NCBI GenBank assembly: GCA_041658405.1
Contig: JBBAAG010000025.1
Location: 1 to 36,537 of the forward strand
Direction: 5' to 3'
Length of the DNA stretch: 36,537 nucleotides
From: Elusimicrobiota bacterium
GTDB lineage: Bacteria; Elusimicrobiota; UBA5214; JBBAAG01
The notes below the pieces were generated by a model. It ran no database searches and was not told the DNA's origin. It worked only from the letters and a program-made list of their open reading frames with translations. Of the stretch, positions 18,924 to 28,350 are shown one piece after another. The translations under genes and the position numbers were made by a program. Every line of letters begins with the position of its first letter. Position 1 is the stretch's first letter.

Positions 18924-21510
18924 TATATACCGGGTTTTAGCGGTTTCAGCGGCAATAGTATTGCTTATGTGCGGGGTGTCTTCCGCAGAAAAAATTGATG
19001 CTGGTGCAAATGTTTCAAAAATATCGGTAATCAGCGAAAATGTTAAACCGCCGGTTATCGACGGTGATCCCGAGGATTATGCCTGGCAGACAGCTGACCC
19101 GCTGGGCCGGTTTTATAATGTTGACGGGGTATCGCTTGCGCGGAAACAAACAGAAGTACGGGTTGCTGTAAGTAAGGATAAATTGTATATATTGTTTAAA
19201 TGCCTTGACCCGCGCGCTAAATGGTTAAAAAACGATGTGTTGGCTCGGGACGCACGTGTGTGGGATAATGATTGTATAGAATTTTATGTTTCACCGCAAA
19301 GCGAAGCAACATTTCATTTTGTTATAAACTCCACGGGTACTGTATTTGATGAACAAATTATTGTGGTTGAATCCGCAAAGGGTTTCGAAAAAAATGCGGA
19401 ATGGAACGCCACGAATGTTGTTGTAGGAAATAAGGTCTACGACGATTACTGGGTTACGGAGATAGAGTTACCGCTGAAAGAAATCGGCGGGGATAGTATT
19501 GAAAAATTTGACTTAAACTTTTGCAGGGAAGAAAAGGAGTTATTGGAGAACAGCGCGTGGTCCGCTACGGAAGGAGGGTTTTATCAGCCGGATAGGTTTG
19601 GTATCCTTGACTTAAAAGCCGGGATAGTAAAACGTGAACCTGTCACCGCAAAAAATGCTGCACCGTATACTATTACCCGGGAAAAAGAGGTTTTTAAGGA
19701 ACTTATTTCTTCATCAACCGCGGGATACGTAGTTAATTCGTGGTATCACGATCTTGGAATAAGCAACCTGCCAAAGTATTTACAGGAAAAGTTGCAGGAT
19801 AAAACTGAGCTTGAGAAGTATGTCACAGCTTTTATGGAGGAAGTGTATAACGCCGGGTTTCTTGCCCCGCGAAAAGGTATTACCCCGGGAGGCAGTGAAT
19901 TTATAGCATTAAAAAAATGGCCGCGTATAATATTTTTGGAATCATCGCCATTGGTTAACGTAGCAGAAAAAAATGGTGCGGAAGTAGTATTCCCGAGTAC
20001 TACCGGAAGAAAAAGGGTTTCAATCATTGATCCTCTATATGTAGACGCTATGGTAAACGAACTTAAAGCGTATGCAGTTAAGTATTCAAGTGACCCCGCA
20101 ATCCTGGGTTTTCGCGGGATGGATGAACCACTGGTACGGATCCCGCAGAAAAGTATTGCTGTAAAAAGTAAGAATTGGAAAAAGTATGAGGAAGAAGTAA
20201 AAAGTGTTTATGGTTACGGAAAATACGGGATACCATATATAGACGATCCGGAGATAGTAACGAGTAAAGATGTTGCGTTTATGTGGCTGGCGTATAACCG
20301 CTGGGCAGCGGAAAAGTTTTTCCAGGCAAAAAAACGTGCATATGATGTTATGAAATCTATAGCACCGCAAAAAAAGTATCAGCCATGCGATTACTGGTTT
20401 ATGGGCGGGTTCAGCCCGTTTAATTTTTATAAAATGTCAGACGCGGGTGATGAGTTTGCGTGTGATCCTTACACAACATCAGCGGATAAAAAGCATAACC
20501 GCACACCTGGCCGCGGGTTGTTTAACCACGGGTTTGGGACTAAGTTTTTGTCTGATATGGTTGGGGGTAAGCCCGTATGGGCTATTGTCCAGGCATTTTT
20601 TTATGATGGTTACCGCCCGACGGATGAAGATATGCGTGAATGGTGCAGCCAGGCGATTAAGATGGGTGCGATGGGGATTGAGTACTACGCAAATGATTGC
20701 CCGTCAATAACTGATCCTGAACGGTGGAAGATGATGCTGCATATTGCCAAGGTGTATACCAGCATGGGAAAAATTAAACTCCCGGAAAAAACCGGGACGG
20801 CAATACTGTACTCCGCAGATTCATATTTTACAACCGGGTACTCATTGTTAGCGGATGAAATTTATACTGTATATTCGTTACTTGGCGAAAAAAACGGGTG
20901 CTGGTTTAACTTTGTGTGTGATGAGCAAATTGAACAGGTAAAAGGCGTGTTGTCTAATTATAAAGTTTTATACGCGCCGTTTTGTGAGTATGAACGTGAA
21001 AGCGTGGTTAAAGAAATTGATAGCTGGGTGCTTAACGGAGGAACGTTAGTGGCGGGAGACCCCCGGGCGTTTAGCTGGAATATAAACGGCGAATCACTGG
21101 ATTATTACCGCGAAAAAATATTGGGGATAAAACTTGAAGGAGAAGATAAAACGGACTCAATCATTTTTGAGGATGATACCGTGTTTTCAAGCGCAAAAAA
21201 AGGCGAGAAATATGCGGTGCTTGGGTTACAACGGGGAAGATATAAGGGATTGGTTAAGTTCGTAAATAAGGTTACAGTTACAGATACAACCGCCAAAATT
21301 GTTGCACGGTTGGATAACGGAAACCCGGGGATTATAGTACGCAACTATGGTAAGGGTAAGGTAATATATTTTGCGGCAAATCCGTTTTCCCCGCAGGTTT
21401 TGCTGGATGAACCTAAATGGGCGGCAATTGTTGGGGATATAGAAAAAATGGGTGGCGAACCCGCAAAGTTGCCAATTTGGAACTTTAGAATACCCAAACC
21501 CGTACATTAA
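18916..21510 (+). CDS. Exported CBM9-like and TIM-barrel glycoside hydrolase-like protein
   Basis: The chosen start is the GTG at 18916, which overlaps the upstream stop by 8 bp. It places a classic signal peptide (NNIYRVLAVSAAIVLLMCGVSSA) at the N-terminus. An in-frame ATG at 18862 would prefix 18 residues and bury it. The mature protein (864 residues in total) begins with a family-9-CBM-like domain (PPVIDGDPEDYAW ... TEVRVAVSKDKLYILFKC ... WDNDCIEFYVSP). Next is a TIM-barrel-like region containing DPAILGFRGMDEPL, where the Glu of DEP is a candidate acid/base. It is followed by KPVWAIVQAFFYDGYRPT and AIKMGAMGIEYYAND, patterns seen in GH42-like and related barrels. The C-terminal third resembles a beta-galactosidase trimerisation/GATase-like domain (YAPFCEYERESVVKEIDSW). 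The substrate is unknown. Confidence 0.8.
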   Translation: MNNIYRVLAVSAAIVLLMCGVSSAEKIDAGANVSKISVISENVKPPVIDGDPEDYAWQTADPLGRFYNVDGVSLARKQTEVRVAVSKDKLYILFKCLDPRAKWLKNDVLARDARVWDNDCIEFYVSPQSEATFHFVINSTGTVFDEQIIVVESAKGFEKNAEWNATNVVVGNKVYDDYWVTEIELPLKEIGGDSIEKFDLNFCREEKELLENSAWSATEGGFYQPDRFGILDLKAGIVKREPVTAKNAAPYTITREKEVFKELISSSTAGYVVNSWYHDLGISNLPKYLQEKLQDKTELEKYVTAFMEEVYNAGFLAPRKGITPGGSEFIALKKWPRIIFLESSPLVNVAEKNGAEVVFPSTTGRKRVSIIDPLYVDAMVNELKAYAVKYSSDPAILGFRGMDEPLVRIPQKSIAVKSKNWKKYEEEVKSVYGYGKYGIPYIDDPEIVTSKDVAFMWLAYNRWAAEKFFQAKKRAYDVMKSIAPQKKYQPCDYWFMGGFSPFNFYKMSDAGDEFACDPYTTSADKKHNRTPGRGLFNHGFGTKFLSDMVGGKPVWAIVQAFFYDGYRPTDEDMREWCSQAIKMGAMGIEYYANDCPSITDPERWKMMLHIAKVYTSMGKIKLPEKTGTAILYSADSYFTTGYSLLADEIYTVYSLLGEKNGCWFNFVCDEQIEQVKGVLSNYKVLYAPFCEYERESVVKEIDSWVLNGGTLVAGDPRAFSWNINGESLDYYREKILGIKLEGEDKTDSIIFEDDTVFSSAKKGEKYAVLGLQRGRYKGLVKFVNKVTVTDTTAKIVARLDNGNPGIIVRNYGKGKVIYFAANPFSPQVLLDEPKWAAIVGDIEKMGGEPAKLPIWNFRIPKPVH

Positions 21511-21590
21511 CTATAAATATATTTTTAACTACTAAAAGTGTAATATTATTTACATAAACATAAAAATAATTGTAATGTATCTTAAGGAAC

Positions 21591-21698
21591 TTATTAACCT
21601 TTTGCATAGTCATATATAATAAGTGTTAATAAAGTATGCAGTATGGCAAAGTGGTTGCTAAGGTTTAAGTAAGGTATTTATATTTTAATAAAATGAGG
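21591..21698 (+). promoter_or_regulatory. Candidate promoter/leader of the 2030-residue gene
   Basis: The 195-bp gap 21511-21705 is AT-rich. It holds a perfect TATAAT at 21615-21620 with only a weak -35 (TTATTA at 21591, 3 of 6 matches, 18-bp spacing). Two inverted repeats interleave: TTATTAAC (21591-21598) with GTTAATAA (21625-21632), and TGCATA (21603-21608) with TATGCA (21635-21640). A GAGG Shine-Dalgarno (21695-21698) sits 7 bp before the ATG. No known riboswitch motif was recognised. Confidence 0.35.
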
Positions 21699-21705
21699 TA
21701 TTAAA

Positions 21706-24700
21706 ATGAAAAACGTTTTGTTGGCAATAGCTCTAATACTAAGCTTTTTGGCAGTATCTTTTGCCGGTGGAGGAAAGATCGACGGTGCAGCACCGACTGC
21801 CGGAATTGATGGTAACCCTGATTTTCTTACAGGTTACAATAATCCCGTATTTTCGCCGGATAGCAAAAAATCCTTATTTGCCGGTAGTGATTATAACGGG
21901 GTGTATTATTACGACTTTGATTCAGGTACTATGAACCAGATAAGCGCAGGGAAGAGCAGCGGATATAAATATTACTGGTCAAAAGACGGGATGTTTGCGG
22001 GATTCAAACTGTTGATTGAAGCAAAACCTGACGAATTTCTTCAGGTGCCTGTCATCTATAATGTCAATACAGGTAAATCCAGGTCATTGTCTGCGCCGGT
22101 ACATATCTGCGGGATACCATCATTTGCGGATAACGGCGATATTGCGTTTTCAGTAGATAACGAAATAACTGTGATGAACGACAAATTGCAAGTAATACAT
22201 AAAATAGCAATCCCGGAATACGCGAATGTAACCCCAATCTCACCCGATGCAAAACGTGTAGCGTTTAATGACCGGGATGACCAAATATGGGTGGTGAATG
22301 TTGACGGATCCGGGTTAAGAAAAGTTACTGACGGTGAAACCGGATGTTTTATGCCCGTATGGTCACCTGATGGAACTAAGTTATTGATGAATACTATCAA
22401 CGGAAAAATTAAGGTTGTTGTTCTTGATACGGGTAATGCGTATGAGATAGATACCGGCGATAATCCGCGGTGGTTGAATGACAGCGCGTCTATTGTTTAT
22501 ACCACAAAAAGTTTTAATACTTATGTCCTGACAAAAACTGCGATTATGATGGCGGCGTATAACGGTACAGGGAAACAGCAGGTTTCACCGGAGGAAGAAA
22601 AGTTCGCGGGTGACTGCACGGTATCGCCTGATGGGAAGAAGGTTTTGTATAAAGATTATTTTACCGGCAAGTTTTATACCGCACCGCTAGTTACTTACAA
22701 TACTGTAATTCAGCAGGGTAGCGGTATTATTGGTGCGGGGAAGGTTAGTATCGGTACGCAAAAACAGGAACTTCTTTTAGATACTCAAAAAAAAACGGCG
22801 TTAATCGACGGAAACGTTAAGGATGAATTCCAGCCAATAATTAATAACTCAACAGTACTGACCGCGAATCTGGCATACCAGAAAATGACGGGGATACCGT
22901 ATGTTCACCAGGTGTATGACTCCCCAAACTGGTTCGCAGGTAACTGGGCATGCGGGGCAACATCGTCGATAATGGTGATAGGGTATTACAAGATTGTTAA
23001 TTATTGGGACTGTACATGTTCGAGCCCGTATTCGCATACATCGCATTATGGGCGGTATATATGCGAAAAATATACGTTTAACGGGGTTACCTACAGTTGG
23101 GCGTCTAAAGATCCGGATGGGGTTACCGCATACGGCGGGTATGGGTTTATCACAAAAAATAATTGGGCGGATACAAAAGGCGGGATCCGTGATTATTTAA
23201 AAAACCATAAGTTGTCAACGTCTGTGACTGACTGGAGCCCGACTTGGGCTGAATTGGTTAGTGAGATAAAAGCAAAACGGCCGTTTGTATTATTGAATAT
23301 GTTAACCAGTTCAGGGCATTATATTACTACTATCGGATATTCGGATTCATCCCGTGCAGCTGTTTTTAATGATCCGTATGGCAACAAAAACAGCGGGTAT
23401 ATGAACTATTCCGGTGCCGGCGCGATTTATGATTGGCCAGGGTATAATAATGGGCATTCTAACCTTAACACAGTTTCTTGCGTTATTTATGGGAGAGGGT
23501 ATACCGCAGCGACGGCTCCTGCCGCGCCATCAACTTTTTCAGTGGATTACAATGAGTCCGGTTATGGAACGGTGATGAAGTGGTCAGCAGTATCCGGTGC
23601 CACAGCGTATAAAGTTGGACGCCGCCCGTCCGGCGGGACGTGGACCTACTGGGATAATATTACTACCGCAAATGCAACGGATATTACATGGCCCGGGATG
23701 TATCATACCCACGGCGCGGGTAAGTTTGACTTCGCGGTACAGGCAAAAAACAGTGTTGGCGCGTCAGCATGGAAGTATATCAACGCCGTAGTGTCGCCGG
23801 ATCAAAGCATTCCCGCCACACCGGCAGGATTAATAGCTACATCGGTTAGTCCCAGCCAGATAAAACTTACATGGACAGCGGTATCCGGTGCTAGCGGGTA
23901 CACAATATATTGTTCTTCGACAAAAGCTGAGCTTGAGGATAAGTGTTACAAAAAAACGCCGACTGGTGATGGCGGTACATGGGCAGGGTTGGCATACGCT
24001 ACTGACGGTGATCGCGGGAATACGAACTACGCTTCTATTTCTGACGCTGCAGCGGCTTCTATATGGGTAACACTTTCACCGGCACAGGAAATTCATAAGT
24101 ATAGTTTTCGTTTCTATGATGCGGATAACAGAATATACGAGAACGTTTATGCGCGATGGTACGATACCGCCGGAGCGTATCACAACCCGCATGGATGGCG
24201 CGCGTACCGCACAGGCGGAGCGTATCGTCTAAGCGCTACAGCGGATGTTAAATGTACCAAACTAGGTGTTTCATTTGGTGCGAATGCCGGAAATACCAGT
24301 AATGGCGCAAATCATGTTACCGTTATGGAAGCGCATGGAGGGTACCTAACAAAAACAACAGGGACTACGTATACTGCCAGCAGCCTTAAATCCGGTACAG
24401 CTTATTACTTCCGTATTGATGCGTATAAGTCAGTATCTCCGGAAACATTGTCGTACTCCACAGTTATTGTTGCAACAAATACGCTTGGTTCGGCGGATAC
24501 TACGGCACCGGCGGTCCCGGCACTTGTTTCCCCGGCGAATGCCGCGAGTTTAAACACAAGCGTGCCGGTATTTGATTGGTCCGATGTAACAGATGCATCG
24601 GGTGTGAAATACAAACTTCAGGCGGATAATGACAGTGATTTTTCATCTCCAGTAATAAACCAGGCAGCATTGACAGCATCGACATACTCGCCAACCGCGG

Positions 24701-27700
24701 GTTTGGCAAACGGTACGTATTACTGGCGTGTTTGCGCGGTAGACGGTGCGGGAAATACCAGTACGTGGAGCGCTGCACGCAGTGTAGCGTTGAATGTAAC
24801 GGGAACGGATACTATACCGCCAATGAATCCAACGGGGATTCAAGCCTGGGCTAACGATACCAAAGCAACGGTGGTAGCGAATGATACCTGGCAGAAAGTT
24901 GATGCCGGGCCGTATTTTGAATGGACCGGCGCGAGTGATGCCGGGACGGGTGTTAGTGGTTATACTGTGTATTGGGGTACAAACTCGGTTGGTGATCCGG
25001 GTAATATCCAGACAATAGTGGAACAAGCACCGGTAAAATATTTTGCAGTACCCGCAACTGCGGAGAAACCGTATTACCTGCGTGTAAAAACGCGGGATAA
25101 CGCTGGTAACTGGTCTGCAGCAGTAACATTATTTACATTGAAGTACGACAATATACCGCCGTTAGTGCCTAACCTGGTATATCCTGCTAACGCGACATTA
25201 TTTACGGTAAACAAGGTAAGCTTTACCTGCAGCGCAGTAAACGATCCGTCCGGATGTACGTATATGCTGCAGGTAGACAACGCATACGGGTTTACATCGC
25301 CGGAAGTAAACGTGCCAAACCTTACCACAGCGGATATTGTCAACACAAAATATGAACCATCGTATACGTTTACTGAAGGGACATATTTTTGGCGTGTAGG
25401 TACCAAAGACGGGGTAGGGAATACAGGTAACTGGTCCACCCCGCGGTCGTTTTATATAGATACCGCGGGCCCGCAGCCGATAACAACGTTAACCGCTGCA
25501 CTCGAAAGCGGGGGTGATATAAAACTCAGCTGGACCTCCGCACGTGATACCGTAGGACAGATAAGCTCGTATAAGATATACCGTTCGGAAGTATCAACCA
25601 GTATTGGTACACAGATCAACGCGGGTGAGGAAAACGGTGTAGCCGAGTACATAGATGCCGGGACAGGTTTAATAGAAAACGGGGTGTACTACTATGTAGT
25701 GATGCCCGTGGATAATCTTGGGAATGTAACCCAAACCGGGAATAATCAGGTAAGTATTACATGTAAGAAAGTCGGGGTGTCTCTCTCCGGAATAACCGCA
25801 GTACCTCCGGTGTTCTCTCCGAATAATGATGGGTTAAAGGATGCCGTGACGATATACTATACGCTAAGCCCTGCGGGTAAGGTTTCAATGAAAGTGTATG
25901 ACCAGGACAATACAGTGGTACGTACAATAATTGATAAACAATCGCGGCCCCTGGGTAAAAATTCGGAAGTCTGGGCTGGGATAGACGATACAAACCAGTT
26001 TATCATAGACAGTAGTAAGTATTATGTGCGTATAACTGCGGTTGATGCGGAAGGTAACGAGTCGAGCCCGCGGGATGTGGATGTTGAGATAGACATTACC
26101 CCGCCCGAGATTAGTTCGTATACGTTAACGAACTCGGCGATCTCGCCAAACAACGATGGAGCGTATGATTCTACCATAATAATGTATGCATTGTCGGAAC
26201 CCGCGAAAATCACGATGACAGTAAAAAATGAATCCGGGACAACTGTGAAAACAATAACGTCAAATTCCCGGCGTAATGCGGGGCGTACAAGCGAAACATG
26301 GGATGGGCGTAATGACAATAACGAAGTGGTATCTGACGGGAAGTATAAAGCATTCTTATATGCGGAAGATGATTGCGGTAATGTGTGTGAAGAAGAAGAA
26401 GTTGAGATAGTAGTGGACGCAGCATCCGGCTGGATCCTTGGTTATGTGTACAACGAAACCACAGGGTATGGTAATATCGCAGAAAACCGCATCGGTAACG
26501 CAGAGCTGACGCTTAATACCGGGCTGACCGCTAGTTCGTCAGCAGATACGGAAAAAAAGGGTTTATACGGATTTTATTCTCTTACGGAAGGTGAGTACGA
26601 GATAGCTGCATATGCAAAAGGGTATCAGTCAAAAAACATAACTGTGACAGTAGAGGCTGGAAAGATAAAATGGAACAGTATCGGGTTGGTATATGTAGGT
26701 AAAACCGATAATGAAAGCCCGACAGTTGAACATACACCGTACAGCTACATCGGCCTTGTAGGGACAAAATTGAGAATTACTGCTGGTATTGAAGACAATG
26801 TTATTATTGACACAGCTAAGGTAGTATACAAACTGTTGTATACCAACGGTACGGAATCAGAGGAAGAAGAACGCACAATGATCGGTGTGGATAGTATGTA
26901 TTACGTAGACATTCCAGCAGATGAAATCGTGAATACAGTAGCGTTGATAAAGTACCAGATTTTTGCATATGACGGTGATGAAAACGAAACTGTCTCCCCT
27001 AAGTCAGGACAGTATCATGAAGTGATACACCGCAGTTTGATAGAAAAAACGGTCCTGCCCACAGGCGGACGTGTGGTAATAGCGGATGGTAATCCTGAAG
27101 ACGGTGAAGTAGAAGTAAAACTTCCTTCGGGGTTGAGCAGCAGTAATATTAATGTAAGGATGATGCAGAAGGAAGTAACGTCAGTGCCAGCGGTAAAGAG
27201 CAGCCAGTTGATTACCACGGGAATATCCTTGCCTATAGCGGCATACGAGATTGATACTGATGTGAAGACACTGACAATACCCGCGGATATAACCTTGTTG
27301 TACTTTGACGTAGATGATGATGGGATAGTTGACGGTACGGACATAGATGAAACACGGTTACAGGTGTACTGGCATGACAGCAATGACTGGCGGTATGTTG
27401 GCGGAGTGGTGAATACTGCAAAGAATACGTTAACGGTAAAGGTAAGCCATTTTTCGTTATTCGGTATATTCCCTTCAGCATCACTAAGCAGCATTGATGC
27501 GGAACAGTTTAAACCAAAAGAAAAGATTATCACGCCTAATAGCGACGGCTCAAACGACTTCGCGTGTTTCAACGGTATACACAACTACTGGCAAGCATTA
27601 AGTTTGGCTGATAGTACGCAAGAAATGAGTTGGGTAAAGATATTTGATGTTCAGAACCGTATGGTGAGGACGATAGAGAGTATAGATATATGGGACGGCA

Positions 27701-27798
27701 GGAATACCAACGGCGAATTTGTGGAGAACGGTATATATATCTACCAGTTTGTAATCAACGGCAAGACTGTCACCGGATCGATAGTTATCGCAAAGTAA
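21706..27798 (+). CDS. Exported C39-like peptidase/FnIII surface protein with T9SS type-B-like C-terminus
   Basis: This 2030-residue protein has a clear signal peptide (MKNVLLAIALILSFLAVSFA). Residues ~30-330 contain TolB/PD40-like repeats (FSPDSKKSLFAG, WSPDGTKLLMN). Residues ~395-600 form a C39-like cysteine peptidase with Gln402, Cys416 (in ACGATS), His538 (in SSGHY) and Asp556 (in NDPYG) in catalytic order. FnIII domains follow, the second interrupted by an extra domain (~740-879). Then come Ig/FnIII domains with TYYWRV motifs, two FlgD-like Ig domains (each opening with SPNNDG), and a carboxypeptidase-regulatory-like fold (~1578-1665). A DVDDDGIVDGTD calcium-type loop and a C-terminus with TPNSDGSNDF and WDGRNTNGE complete it. 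It may process or crosslink surface proteins, but that is inference. Confidence 0.9.
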   Translation: MKNVLLAIALILSFLAVSFAGGGKIDGAAPTAGIDGNPDFLTGYNNPVFSPDSKKSLFAGSDYNGVYYYDFDSGTMNQISAGKSSGYKYYWSKDGMFAGFKLLIEAKPDEFLQVPVIYNVNTGKSRSLSAPVHICGIPSFADNGDIAFSVDNEITVMNDKLQVIHKIAIPEYANVTPISPDAKRVAFNDRDDQIWVVNVDGSGLRKVTDGETGCFMPVWSPDGTKLLMNTINGKIKVVVLDTGNAYEIDTGDNPRWLNDSASIVYTTKSFNTYVLTKTAIMMAAYNGTGKQQVSPEEEKFAGDCTVSPDGKKVLYKDYFTGKFYTAPLVTYNTVIQQGSGIIGAGKVSIGTQKQELLLDTQKKTALIDGNVKDEFQPIINNSTVLTANLAYQKMTGIPYVHQVYDSPNWFAGNWACGATSSIMVIGYYKIVNYWDCTCSSPYSHTSHYGRYICEKYTFNGVTYSWASKDPDGVTAYGGYGFITKNNWADTKGGIRDYLKNHKLSTSVTDWSPTWAELVSEIKAKRPFVLLNMLTSSGHYITTIGYSDSSRAAVFNDPYGNKNSGYMNYSGAGAIYDWPGYNNGHSNLNTVSCVIYGRGYTAATAPAAPSTFSVDYNESGYGTVMKWSAVSGATAYKVGRRPSGGTWTYWDNITTANATDITWPGMYHTHGAGKFDFAVQAKNSVGASAWKYINAVVSPDQSIPATPAGLIATSVSPSQIKLTWTAVSGASGYTIYCSSTKAELEDKCYKKTPTGDGGTWAGLAYATDGDRGNTNYASISDAAAASIWVTLSPAQEIHKYSFRFYDADNRIYENVYARWYDTAGAYHNPHGWRAYRTGGAYRLSATADVKCTKLGVSFGANAGNTSNGANHVTVMEAHGGYLTKTTGTTYTASSLKSGTAYYFRIDAYKSVSPETLSYSTVIVATNTLGSADTTAPAVPALVSPANAASLNTSVPVFDWSDVTDASGVKYKLQADNDSDFSSPVINQAALTASTYSPTAGLANGTYYWRVCAVDGAGNTSTWSAARSVALNVTGTDTIPPMNPTGIQAWANDTKATVVANDTWQKVDAGPYFEWTGASDAGTGVSGYTVYWGTNSVGDPGNIQTIVEQAPVKYFAVPATAEKPYYLRVKTRDNAGNWSAAVTLFTLKYDNIPPLVPNLVYPANATLFTVNKVSFTCSAVNDPSGCTYMLQVDNAYGFTSPEVNVPNLTTADIVNTKYEPSYTFTEGTYFWRVGTKDGVGNTGNWSTPRSFYIDTAGPQPITTLTAALESGGDIKLSWTSARDTVGQISSYKIYRSEVSTSIGTQINAGEENGVAEYIDAGTGLIENGVYYYVVMPVDNLGNVTQTGNNQVSITCKKVGVSLSGITAVPPVFSPNNDGLKDAVTIYYTLSPAGKVSMKVYDQDNTVVRTIIDKQSRPLGKNSEVWAGIDDTNQFIIDSSKYYVRITAVDAEGNESSPRDVDVEIDITPPEISSYTLTNSAISPNNDGAYDSTIIMYALSEPAKITMTVKNESGTTVKTITSNSRRNAGRTSETWDGRNDNNEVVSDGKYKAFLYAEDDCGNVCEEEEVEIVVDAASGWILGYVYNETTGYGNIAENRIGNAELTLNTGLTASSSADTEKKGLYGFYSLTEGEYEIAAYAKGYQSKNITVTVEAGKIKWNSIGLVYVGKTDNESPTVEHTPYSYIGLVGTKLRITAGIEDNVIIDTAKVVYKLLYTNGTESEEEERTMIGVDSMYYVDIPADEIVNTVALIKYQIFAYDGDENETVSPKSGQYHEVIHRSLIEKTVLPTGGRVVIADGNPEDGEVEVKLPSGLSSSNINVRMMQKEVTSVPAVKSSQLITTGISLPIAAYEIDTDVKTLTIPADITLLYFDVDDDGIVDGTDIDETRLQVYWHDSNDWRYVGGVVNTAKNTLTVKVSHFSLFGIFPSASLSSIDAEQFKPKEKIITPNSDGSNDFACFNGIHNYWQALSLADSTQEMSWVKIFDVQNRMVRTIESIDIWDGRNTNGEFVENGIYIYQFVINGKTVTGSIVIAK

Positions 27799-27804
27799 AG
27801 AATT

Positions 27805-28311
27805 ATGATATCCCGGTTGATGTATAACGGTAAGTATTTAAAAGTCAGGCGGGATACCTTAACACTTCCCAATGGTAAAGTTATGGATATCGAGTATGTA
27901 AACCATCCCGGTGCGGTGATTATTATCCCGTTTCTTTCCCCGTCAAAGATTGTTATGATAAAACAATACCGTCCTGTTGTAAGGCAGTACGTCTATGAAC
28001 TTCCCGCAGGGACAATAGAAAAAAATGAATCCCCTGTTATATGCGCAAAACGCGAGGTTATAGAAGAAACGGGTTATCGTGCAGGAAAAATCAGGAAAGT
28101 CGCGGATATATACCCTTTGCCTGCGTATACCGACGAGGTTATTCACCTGTATAAAGCTACACAACTGAAGTATGTCGGGACAAAGTTTGATGATAATGAA
28201 GTTATTGAAAATGTGGTTGTCACAAAACGTGAAGTAAATAAAATGTTTCGCCAGGGTAAGTTTGTTAACTCAGAAACTATCAGCGTGTTCACGCTCTGCG
28301 GATGGTTATAG
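27805..28311 (+). CDS. Nudix hydrolase, ADP-ribose pyrophosphatase-like
   Basis: The 168-residue product has a complete Nudix box at residues 69-91. Gly69, five residues, Glu75, seven residues, then Arg-Glu-Val-Ile-Glu-Glu-Thr-Gly-Tyr fit G-x5-E-x7-REUxEExGU. Upstream, IIIPFLSPSKIVMIKQYRP and the VYELPAG segment are typical of ADP-ribose pyrophosphatases (NudF-like), which split ADP-ribose to AMP and ribose 5-phosphate using divalent metal. A Leu-Pro-Ala-Tyr-Thr-Asp-Glu segment lies after the box. It starts 6 bp after the preceding stop, so readthrough transcription is likely, and no strong Shine-Dalgarno is visible. Other Nudix substrates cannot be excluded. Confidence 0.9.
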   Translation: MISRLMYNGKYLKVRRDTLTLPNGKVMDIEYVNHPGAVIIIPFLSPSKIVMIKQYRPVVRQYVYELPAGTIEKNESPVICAKREVIEETGYRAGKIRKVADIYPLPAYTDEVIHLYKATQLKYVGTKFDDNEVIENVVVTKREVNKMFRQGKFVNSETISVFTLCGWL

Positions 28312-28350
28312 GGTATTGGTTGAAATAAAATAGAAGGGTAATGGAATCAT

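Noticed and set aside
21511..21705. Riboswitch in the AT-rich gap before the 2030-residue gene
   Set aside because: GGCAAAG- and GGTTGC-like bits were considered, but no known aptamer core is complete.
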